A stretch of DNA of 5,965 nucleotides from CAVZLD01 sp964522605 (GTDB lineage Bacteria > Planctomycetota > Planctomycetia > Pirellulales > Pirellulaceae), in NCBI GenBank assembly GCA_964522605.1, contig CAZFWV010000403.1, positions 1-5,965 on the forward strand. The letters run 5' to 3'. Position numbers and translations under genes: made by a program. The notes below the pieces were generated by a model. That model saw only the letters and a list, made by a program, of their open reading frames with translations, did no database searches and had not been told where the DNA came from. Shown in pieces: positions 1 to 5,761 of this stretch (position 1 is its first letter; each line of letters starts with the position of its first letter).

Positions 1-1528
1 CATCCGGCGATGCGTCGATTCGGACAATCACGGCATCGGCCGTGCGGTGATCCAGGCAATAAACTCGTCCGTCGGGGACGATCAAATTCCACTGCTGCCC
101 GTCTCGGCTACGCGGTCCGACACGAATCTGCATGCCGATCGCCATTCCGCTCTCCAACGCCGGTTCCTCGAGCGCGGTGACGGTTGCCGTGCGTCCTTCC
201 CGTAGCAGGCTGACACGGACTTCCGCGCCTGGGCGCCATGCCAGGGCATCCTCGGGAATCGTTGCCCCGTGCGGATCCTTCAGGGGGTGGCCCAGCTTGT
301 CGTCCAGGTAGGCGACCGTGGCGGGATCGTGCAGATGCTCCAATTCATGGGCTCGTTCGTGTATCTCCTCCGCCGGTGTTCCGACCTGGTTCAGATAGGT
401 TTCCCAAAGACGATGCGCTCGCACCAGCATTCGCGCGCGGCGATGACCGGCCTCGGTGAGCATCAGGTTGGATCCGGAGACTTCGATCAGCTCTTGTTTC
501 TGCAAGGAGCGGATCGCTCGTTGAATCTGGACCGGACGTGCGTTCACTGTTTGCATGACCGTTGAAACCGGAAGCGTGTTCTGTTCGCCGTATCGAAAGC
601 ATCCCAGGATGTCTTCAATGATCTGCTGCGGGACGATCGAACGCCGACGCCACCAGTCGGCAATCAGCCCGTATCGGGGAGCGACGGCTAACACGATTAA
701 GAATTGGAGTGTTGTCACCAGGATGATCGATGGGCCGGTTGCGAGATTCCCAATCCACAGAGACACGTACAAGCCACCCACGACGCCCGTCACACCGAAC
801 GCCGCTGCCCAGATCATCATGCGGTCAAGTCGATCGCTCAAGAGATAGGCGGTGGCCGCGGGAGTTACCAATAGGCCGACGACCAAGATGACGCCCACGA
901 GACTGACCGCTCCCACAACCACCAAAGACGTGCAGGTGGTCAGCAGGTAGTTCATGGCCAGAACGGGAATCCCCAGCGAAGCAGCCATCACGGGGTCGAA
1001 TGTCGTGATCTGAAAATGCCGGTACAGGAGGATCACAGTTGCCAAAACCAGGCCGGCGATCCAGGCCATCATCCATAGGTCCGCATCTTCAACGCCAAGG
1101 ACCATTCCGGTCACGAAATGGTAAAGGTCCAGATGGATTCGATGGCTGAAGACGGAAGCCAGGACGCCGCCGAGGGCAAAAATCCCGGTGTACATGATGC
1201 CGATGGCCGTGTCGTCCTTGATGCGAGAAACGCGGGAGACGAACCCAATCAGGCCGACGGTAACCAATCCGGCAACAATCGAGCCCAATAGCATGGCGGG
1301 CGCATGGGCCTCTAGACCAAAGAAGATCTGCATGAACAGGTAACCGGCAGTGACTCCGGCAAGCATCGCGTGGGACAAGGCATCGCCGAGAAACGCCATG
1401 CGGCGGAGGATGACGAAGCAGCCCATCACGCCGCAGACGATGGCGACAAGACTGCCGCCGATCAGCGCCTTCTGAAAGGCTTGCTCCGTTAATGGAGCGA
1501 TCCACCAGTTCCACATCAGCTGAGACAT
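1..1528 (-). CDS. Metal ABC transporter permease fused to a DtxR/MntR-like repressor (C-terminus cut by window edge)
   Basis: One uninterrupted frame of 509 codons runs from ATG at 1528 to the window edge with no stop. Residues 1-285 form a full ABC-3 (TroC/MntB/ZnuB) inner-membrane permease: several hydrophobic helices and the family motif RRMAFLGDALSHA at 42-54, which faces the ATPase. After a short basic linker (RRR at 294-296), residues 300-360 form a winged helix-turn-helix. Residues 365-430 form a DtxR-type metal-binding and dimerisation domain, with HRLWE at 372-376, HELEH at 394-398 and DPHG at 418-421. Residues 432-509 resemble a FeoA/SH3-like domain, so little of the protein should be missing. 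The predicted role is uptake of Mn, Fe or Zn plus metal-dependent repression. Chlamydial YtgCR has the same permease-repressor order and is cleaved to release the repressor. An in-frame ATG at 1555 is an alternative start. The gene follows the ATPase gene by 84 bases. Confidence 0.93.
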   Translation of the reverse strand, partial: MSQLMWNWWIAPLTEQAFQKALIGGSLVAIVCGVMGCFVILRRMAFLGDALSHAMLAGVTAGYLFMQIFFGLEAHAPAMLLGSIVAGLVTVGLIGFVSRVSRIKDDTAIGIMYTGIFALGGVLASVFSHRIHLDLYHFVTGMVLGVEDADLWMMAWIAGLVLATVILLYRHFQITTFDPVMAASLGIPVLAMNYLLTTCTSLVVVGAVSLVGVILVVGLLVTPAATAYLLSDRLDRMMIWAAAFGVTGVVGGLYVSLWIGNLATGPSIILVTTLQFLIVLAVAPRYGLIADWWRRRSIVPQQIIEDILGCFRYGEQNTLPVSTVMQTVNARPVQIQRAIRSLQKQELIEVSGSNLMLTEAGHRRARMLVRAHRLWETYLNQVGTPAEEIHERAHELEHLHDPATVAYLDDKLGHPLKDPHGATIPEDALAWRPGAEVRVSLLREGRTATVTALEEPALESGMAIGMQIRVGPRSRDGQQWNLIVPDGRVYCLDHRTADAVIVRIDASPD

Positions 1529-1558
1529 GCTCGTTGATTGCCACCTTCCGGTCATTGC

Positions 1559-1599
1559 TTCTTCGCCCCGGATCCCGTCGGATTTCCGGCGACGAAGAA
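1559..1599 (-). promoter_or_regulatory. Imperfect stem-loop between the ATPase and permease-regulator genes
   Basis: TTCTTCG at 1559-1565 pairs with CGAAGAA at 1593-1599. Further in, CCGG at 1568-1571 pairs with CCGG at 1586-1589, and ATCC at 1572-1575 pairs with GGAT at 1580-1583 around a four-base loop. There are small bulges and one mismatch, giving about 16 pairs. No run of T follows on the minus strand, so it is not a standard intrinsic terminator. It fills most of the 84-base gap and ends just before the alternative ATG at 1555. It could stabilise mRNA, mark a processing site or tune translation of the downstream gene; none of these is shown by sequence alone. Confidence 0.3.
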
Positions 1600-1612
1600 C
1601 TCGTATTTCGGT

Positions 1613-2410
1613 TTACCGTTTCCGCAGCGGAGGAAGGTCAGCAAACGTACGCAGGTTGCCTTCATAGACCTCGCTGAGGAATTCCGGATGCAGGACAGTG
1701 GCCGGCGGCCCGAACGCGTAAAGTCTTTGTTTCAATAAGACGAGCAGATCAAAATACTCGGCCGCCGTTGCCAGATCATGGTGGACGACCAACAAAGTTC
1801 GACCGGCGTGCCGTGTTCGTTCGAGCACATCCAGAATCGCGCGTTCCGTTGCTGCATCGACCCCCGCAAACGGTTCGTCCAGCAGCAAGATTTGGGCTCC
1901 TTGGGCCATTGCCCGGGCCATGAATACCCGTTGTTGCTGACCGCCAGAGAGTTGTCCGATTTGCCGATCGGCATAGGCGGACATCCGGACCATCTCCAAC
2001 GCTTCGTCGGCGATCCGCCGATCCTGCTGGCTCAAGTCCCGCCACCACGGAACGTGGCCATAACGGCCCATCCTCGCGACCTCGCGCACCGTAATCGGAA
2101 AGTCCCAATCCACGGTTCCGCGTTGGGGCACATACGCAACCTGTCCCTTCGCCTTCTCCGCCGATTCGCCAAAGACTCTTACCTCGCCCACATCCGGCCG
2201 AATGAATCCCAGGATGGCCTTGATCAGCGTCGATTTTCCCGAACCATTCGGTCCGATGACACCGACCAACTTACCGCGTGGGATCTGCAGCGTAACATCC
2301 AGCAGCGCCGGGACCGTTCCATAACTGACCGTCAGGTGTTCGACCTCAATCGCCGGCCGACTGTCCTCCGACGCTTTCTGCGGCGGTCCATGATGCGCTG
2401 CCGGTTTCAT
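1613..2410 (-). CDS. Metal ABC transporter ATP-binding protein (TroB/ZnuC/MntB type)
   Basis: This 265-residue protein is a complete ABC nucleotide-binding subunit of the manganese/zinc/iron uptake class. It has Walker A GPNGSGKST at 53-61, the Q-loop glutamine at 96 in YVPQRG, signature LSGGQQQR at 154-161, Walker B ILLLDEP at 174-180 with the catalytic Glu179, and an H-loop histidine at 211. The segment DWDFPITVRE at 101-110 is typical of the metal-uptake ATPases. It should act on the cytoplasmic face and energise the permease encoded next. The first 20 residues form a polar extension ahead of the fold. Its ATG overlaps the stop of the preceding gene in an ATGA, which suggests translational coupling; I see no strong ribosome binding site. 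It ends in TAA. The family is certain; the exact metal is not readable from this subunit. Confidence 0.96.
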   Translation of the reverse strand: MKPAAHHGPPQKASEDSRPAIEVEHLTVSYGTVPALLDVTLQIPRGKLVGVIGPNGSGKSTLIKAILGFIRPDVGEVRVFGESAEKAKGQVAYVPQRGTVDWDFPITVREVARMGRYGHVPWWRDLSQQDRRIADEALEMVRMSAYADRQIGQLSGGQQQRVFMARAMAQGAQILLLDEPFAGVDAATERAILDVLERTRHAGRTLLVVHHDLATAAEYFDLLVLLKQRLYAFGPPATVLHPEFLSEVYEGNLRTFADLPPLRKR

Positions 2411-2940
2411 CGTGTGTCGCTCGATTCCGTCGAGGCTATTGGCTTGGACGCGGTACCGGTTCCTGGCGGAACGTCGACGACAACGGCGCCTTCGACTGCG
2501 CCTCCCGGTTCGGACCAGAGCGTTTGTTGGGCGATCGGATGTCCATCGCGATAGACACGCAGTCGAACGGCACGCGCCGCGAGTGAATTGGAGTCCTGGG
2601 GCGTTGCGCGCAGGAAGAACTCATTCGCCCCCACCGCCACAGAATCCAGATCGTCTCGTCGTACGATGGCTCCCGGTTCGAGGATGGTATTCTCTCGAAG
2701 GATCTCCTGTCCGCGAAAGAGCACGAGCAGCGAGGGCGCGTTGTCGGACTCGAGCGCATAGGGATCGGGACCTGCGGCGAAGGACAGAGTCACATCGATT
2801 GCGAAACGTCCGGCAGCCGACGGTAGCAATTTGGGCGGCGCGGAAATCTCGCGGGAAGGGCGCACGGCCATATACAGTTTCAGGCCGCCGAGCAGAACGC
2901 CCAGGATCAGAGCCGCCAGCAGGGGTCGCATAGGGGGCAT
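2407..2940 (-). CDS. Membrane-anchored protein of unknown function inside the metal-uptake operon
   Basis: I do not recognise this 177-residue protein. A hydrophobic helix at about residues 5-25, preceded by one arginine and followed by basic residues (KLYMAVRPSR, 21-30), suggests an N-terminal anchor with the rest outside the cytoplasm. Residues 45-157 alternate short hydrophobic stretches with turns (FAIDVTLSF, LLVLFRG, RAVRLRVYRDG, GAVVVDVP), as expected for a small beta-sandwich. The tail from 158 is rich in Ser, Thr and Pro/Gly and looks disordered. There is no cluster of His, Cys or Met that would mark it as an obvious metal carrier. It starts 17 bases after the binding-protein gene and overlaps the ATPase gene by 4 bases, so it is very probably co-transcribed. 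An accessory role at the transporter is an inference from position only. A second ATG at 2931 is an alternative start. Confidence 0.85.
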   Translation of the reverse strand: MPPMRPLLAALILGVLLGGLKLYMAVRPSREISAPPKLLPSAAGRFAIDVTLSFAAGPDPYALESDNAPSLLVLFRGQEILRENTILEPGAIVRRDDLDSVAVGANEFFLRATPQDSNSLAARAVRLRVYRDGHPIAQQTLWSEPGGAVEGAVVVDVPPGTGTASKPIASTESSDTR

Positions 2941-2957
2941 GTTTTTCTCGGGCGGAG

Positions 2958-4067
2958 TTACTTCAAGGATTGAACGATCGTAATGACGTTTTCCCGCATC
3001 ATTCCCAGATAGCTTTCCCCGGCCGATGCGGTGGGGCCCATCGAATCGGAATACAGCGTGCCGCCAATTTCCACACCAGCCTCGGCGGCGATTTCGCGAA
3101 TCAGTTTCGGATTCACGCTCGTTTCAACAAAAATGGCCTTCACGCCATACTCCTGAATCGATTGGACCGCGGCACGGCGTCGCGCGGGTGTGATGCCGCC
3201 GCCAATCTCCTGTCCCGTCGACCAGCCGGCGGGTGCCGCAGACTGAAATCCGTAACGCTGACAGAAATAGCCAAACGCATCATGACTGGTCACCAGAATC
3301 CGCCGCTCACGCGGAATCGCATTGCATTGCTTCAGAATCCAGGCATCCAATGTCCGCAGCTGCGCTAGATAGAGTTCCGCCCGCGCACGGTATTCGCCTC
3401 GTCGCTCGGGATCGACTCGCTCGACCGCACCCAGAATATTGCGGACATAGACCGCAGCGTTTTGCGGATCGAACCAAGCGTGGGGGTCGGGGACGGGCAC
3501 GGCCGCTTGACCGGTTTCCGGTGCGATCTGCAGCGGAGCGATGCCGTCGGTGCACGTGACGAGCGGCTTGCTCGCGTCGAGGGCCAGGTTACGCATCCAG
3601 TCACTGCCTTCCAGATGCAGGCCATTCTCCAGGCACAGGTCCGCGTCAGAGACCAATCGCACATCGTTGGGAGTGACGTGGTACAGATGCGGGTCCTGGC
3701 CCGGTGCCAATACACACTGCACCTGCCAACGGTCGCCGACGACCTGGCGCGCAAAATCAGCGACCTGCGTCGTGGAACAGACGATCTTCCGCGTTACCGG
3801 TTCCGCTGCGCGGATTGTTCCCAACAGAGAGACAAGCAGGAGAATCGCAGTGCAGCCTTTGGCCGTAACCAAAGGGGGCGCTGCCGCACTCGGCGCGATG
3901 GGTGTGCCACTGGCTTTGCCAGTGTCCTCCTGAGTCGAGGAAAAGCACTGGCAAAGCCAGTGGCACACAACGAAGCAACTTCTTGCCGCCCTTCGACTCC
4001 CAGGCCGGCACTCGGTGCGGGTCTGATAACTCGGTCGTTGCGATTGTGCAAAGCGGATTGAATTCAT
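2958..4067 (-). CDS. Metal ABC transporter substrate-binding protein (TroA/ZnuA family)
   Basis: The open frame is 369 codons. From about residue 93 it is a clear cluster A-I metal-binding protein. The four expected ligands are present as His127 (DPHLYH), His196 (DPHAWFD), His262 (TSHDAFGYF) and Asp341 (YSDSMG). Their spacing is close to the His-His-His-Asp set of Treponema TroA. This fits capture of Mn, Zn or Fe outside the cytoplasmic membrane. No long His/Asp-rich loop of the ZnuA kind is seen between the first two ligands. A signal peptide (KGCTAILLLVSLLG, ending near AA at 87-88) sits about 70 residues into the frame, which is odd. Residues 34-56 are encoded by a palindromic repeat. The biological start is therefore probably not the ATG at 4067; a TTG at 3872 would give a normal 304-residue precursor, though neither start has a clear ribosome binding site. 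Function is secure, the 5' end is not. Confidence 0.93.
   Translation of the reverse strand: MNSIRFAQSQRPSYQTRTECRPGSRRAARSCFVVCHWLCQCFSSTQEDTGKASGTPIAPSAAAPPLVTAKGCTAILLLVSLLGTIRAAEPVTRKIVCSTTQVADFARQVVGDRWQVQCVLAPGQDPHLYHVTPNDVRLVSDADLCLENGLHLEGSDWMRNLALDASKPLVTCTDGIAPLQIAPETGQAAVPVPDPHAWFDPQNAAVYVRNILGAVERVDPERRGEYRARAELYLAQLRTLDAWILKQCNAIPRERRILVTSHDAFGYFCQRYGFQSAAPAGWSTGQEIGGGITPARRRAAVQSIQEYGVKAIFVETSVNPKLIREIAAEAGVEIGGTLYSDSMGPTASAGESYLGMMRENVITIVQSLK
3902..3968. repeat. Nested palindromic repeat element (two self-complementary arms)
   Basis: A perfect 23-base inverted repeat has arms at 3902-3924 and 3946-3968 around a 21-base spacer. Each arm contains its own small palindrome: CACTGGC-TTT-GCCAGTG in the left arm and CACTGGC-AAA-GCCAGTG in the right. 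Within the spacer, TCCTC at 3925-3929 also pairs with GAGGA at 3937-3941. A four-way or long hairpin structure is thus possible in DNA or RNA. From memory, similar GTGCCACTGGC palindromes are dispersed in Pirellulales genomes, like REP or small non-autonomous elements; I cannot count copies here. It lies at the 5' end of the binding-protein gene, either inside it or in its leader depending on the true start. Confidence 0.85.
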
Positions 4068-4081
4068 GAAGGGAGTGCCTG

Positions 4082-4097
4082 GCGAATCAGCGTTCGC
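4082..4097. promoter_or_regulatory. Short inverted repeat, weak operator candidate
   Basis: GCGAA at 4082-4086 and TTCGC at 4093-4097 form an inverted repeat with a six-base centre, 15 bases upstream of the ATG at 4067. Its place ahead of the metal-uptake operon makes it a possible site for the DtxR/MntR-like domain encoded by the last gene of the operon. It does not match a DtxR or MntR box I know, and five-base arms can occur by chance. I found no convincing -35/-10 promoter pair nearby. Confidence 0.18.
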
Positions 4098-4112
4098 ATT
4101 TCAAGGGGCACG

Positions 4113-4136
4113 CCACGGCAACTCGCCGTGGAGTTG
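4113..4136. repeat. Interleaved double palindrome
   Basis: Two inverted repeats are interlocked in 24 bases. CCACGGC at 4113-4119 pairs with GCCGTGG at 4125-4131, and CAACTC at 4119-4124 pairs with GAGTTG at 4131-4136. The two pairings share their boundary bases and exclude each other. The element lies 48-71 bases past the stop of the ABC-2 permease gene and 46 bases ahead of the ATG at 4067. The minus strand has no run of T after it, so an ordinary intrinsic terminator is unlikely. It may be another dispersed repeat or a structured transcript end. Confidence 0.6.
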
Positions 4137-4183
4137 AACTGGATTCCGGACAAGAGATGCTGGCCTCTTTTTCAACAGGATCC

Positions 4184-5698
4184 TCAGGCAAGATCGCGAT
4201 CTTCAAACAACAGTAATGCCAGCAGCAGTGCAATTGTGCTGTAGAGCACACAGTAGACGAATGCCCACCCGAGATAACTCATCGGAACCTGAATTCCAGC
4301 AGCGACGGCCGCCTGGATATTGAAATGTTCTAGCACCGGCAGAATCGTCGCAATGAACTGCCCAATAAAGATCACCGGCGCGAAAGGGATCGACGATTGA
4401 ACCAGCAAGGGAGTCAAGTGGCCCAGAACATAGATCGAAAAGCAAATCACGAAATTCGGCAGCAGCGGCAAGCGTGTGGCAATCGCGACGCTCAGCGAGG
4501 TCAAAACTACCGCTTCGAAGAAAGCGAGAATCAGTCCCGGGACCGTCCGCACGACCTCAGGATGAATCAGATCCCAGGGAGGCGTCTCCGCGCCCATCTC
4601 GCGCGCATCATAGACCGGTTTGTAGGCAATCCAGATCAAGAACCAGGTTCCCAGGATGACAAACAACAGCACGAGTGTCCAAAGGATTCCCAGCCATTTC
4701 CCCAGGATGAACTGACGACGTCCGACCGGTTTGGATAGCACAGTGAGCGCTGTGCGACCTTCGATTTCTTCCGAAACGGAATTGCCTGCGGACCAGACTC
4801 CCAGAATGATCGCCAGGATCATGACCAAGGTGAGTCCGGAATCTTTGAGCATCTTGATGTCTTCGCCAAACGTGTTGTAAGGCAGGAACACGAACAACAA
4901 GATCAAGAATGCTCCCAGCACGACGATGATTCCGAACAGCGGCTGCGCGATCTCCGACTTGCTCGTGGCCAGCGCAATGGCCGAGACGCGCGGAACCGCC
5001 CAGGCTTGGAGGAAATACAGCAGATAGAGTCCCGCAATGCCCATCGCGGCCAGGGGAATCACGGCGACTTGCGGGTAACGGGGGCCGGTCGCCAAAACAA
5101 TTCGCAAGTTCGCCTCTCGTCCCGAGAGATTCGTTACGTAAAACCGATCGACGTAATCTCCCTGGAAGGGCGGATTTCCCTCCCGGGGCCGCGACCAGTT
5201 GTACGATTCGGAGGGACCAATTTCGAGCGGCGAACCGCGCATTTCGTCATCCGTGGCCCCATCCGCAATGGAAACCAATTGATCCGACTCGATGCGCAAG
5301 GTGAGCAATTCGTTCCCGGCAAAGTCGACCGCCACGGGGAACGGTTCGTCGGCACTTGCTCCCTGACCTGCCGGGGGAACCACGACCTGCAGATCACGCG
5401 CTTGAGAAAATGGCAGGCGGGGCACAGAGGCCAACAGGCTGAACGGTTGCTGGACCAGTAAAGCGCCAACCAATCCGAATCCCGCCACCCCGACGACCAG
5501 CCAGGTGATCGGCAGCAGGACACCCTCCGCAAGGATCAAGGGAACCTCCCGCGCGGCGGCGGGGCGAATCAGGAACAGCAGCCCCCAGAGCACTCCCAGC
5601 ACAACCAACGCCGCGAGCGCGCCGACTCCGATCAACCAGAGCGGCGTCAACCAGGAAGTCACCCAGAGGGGGACAGCAGCGAAGAGAATCCCGTGCAT
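4184..5698 (-). CDS. ABC-2-type transporter permease with an extracytoplasmic domain
   Basis: This 504-residue integral membrane protein has two or three hydrophobic segments at about 16-82. A soluble, probably extracytoplasmic region follows at about 95-210 and includes NLSGREANLRIVL, a beta-type stretch. Six or more further membrane segments lie between 211 and 498. The cytoplasmic motif SEEIEGRTALTVLSKP at 319-334, followed by GRRQFILGKWLG, is the hallmark of ABC-2 permeases such as NosY and related exporters. The substrate is unknown. No partner ATPase gene is adjacent within the window; the metal-type ATPase at 1613-2410 belongs to a different class. The ATG at 5698 is supported by AGGA at 5707-5710, eight bases upstream, and it ends in TGA. 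It is separated from the acylphosphatase gene by 63 bases. The family is well supported, but a specific function is not. Confidence 0.92.
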   Translation of the reverse strand: MHGILFAAVPLWVTSWLTPLWLIGVGALAALVVLGVLWGLLFLIRPAAAREVPLILAEGVLLPITWLVVGVAGFGLVGALLVQQPFSLLASVPRLPFSQARDLQVVVPPAGQGASADEPFPVAVDFAGNELLTLRIESDQLVSIADGATDDEMRGSPLEIGPSESYNWSRPREGNPPFQGDYVDRFYVTNLSGREANLRIVLATGPRYPQVAVIPLAAMGIAGLYLLYFLQAWAVPRVSAIALATSKSEIAQPLFGIIVVLGAFLILLFVFLPYNTFGEDIKMLKDSGLTLVMILAIILGVWSAGNSVSEEIEGRTALTVLSKPVGRRQFILGKWLGILWTLVLLFVILGTWFLIWIAYKPVYDAREMGAETPPWDLIHPEVVRTVPGLILAFFEAVVLTSLSVAIATRLPLLPNFVICFSIYVLGHLTPLLVQSSIPFAPVIFIGQFIATILPVLEHFNIQAAVAAGIQVPMSYLGWAFVYCVLYSTIALLLALLLFEDRDLA

Positions 5699-5723
5699 GC
5701 AGTCAGTCCTGCTCCGAAGTTGT

Positions 5724-5742
5724 GCCGCCGACCGACGGCGAC
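5724..5742 (-). promoter_or_regulatory. Short GC-rich stem-loop upstream of the ABC-2 permease
   Basis: On the minus strand, GTCGCCG and CGGCGGC can pair (seven pairs, one G-U) around a five-base loop. The stem-loop lies between the acylphosphatase stop and the permease start, 14 bases upstream of the AGGA ribosome binding site. No run of T follows, so I do not call a terminator. Short GC-rich pairings like this are common by chance. Confidence 0.2.
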
Positions 5743-5761
5743 AGATCCTCGGGTAAAGAGG

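Larger units (their letters stand above)
3873..4183. other. Spacer between the ABC-2 permease and metal-uptake operon
   Basis: If the binding protein starts at the TTG at 3872, this 311-base stretch is non-coding. It then holds both palindromic elements and the weak operator candidate. If translation starts at the ATG at 4067, only 116 bases are non-coding. The 65 residues encoded between the two starts (MNSIRFAQSQ and onward) resemble no domain I know and contain no membrane segment. I see no tRNA, other gene or strong promoter here. Confidence 0.5.

Noticed and set aside
269..565. Plus-strand frame of 98 codons
   Set aside because: It is antisense to the repressor domain of the fusion protein, whose conserved metal-binding residues lie on the minus strand.
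1089..1544. Minus-strand frame of 151 codons starting with an ATG at 1544
   Set aside because: It overlaps the permease-regulator in another frame. Its product is Arg/His-rich and unlike a membrane protein, whereas the frame from 1528 gives a clear permease.
1778..2554. Long open frame of 258 codons on the plus strand
   Set aside because: It runs antisense across the ATPase gene, its product is rich in Arg, His and Pro with no domain, and the minus-strand frame carries every ABC motif.
3902..3968. CRISPR repeat or intrinsic terminator
   Set aside because: There is a single inverted pair rather than an array of spaced direct repeats, and no run of T follows on either strand.
3462..4061. Open frame of 199 codons on the plus strand
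   Set aside because: It is antisense to the substrate-binding protein gene and crosses the palindromic repeat; its composition is that of a shadow frame with no recognisable domain.
4063..4070. TTCATGAA palindrome at the ATG at 4067
   Set aside because: Eight bases of symmetry around an ATG are common by chance and match no known operator.
4068..4183. Sigma-70 promoter for the metal-uptake operon
   Set aside because: TTGAAA-like hexamers occur on the minus strand, but none has a plausible -10 box at 16-18 bases, so no promoter is called.
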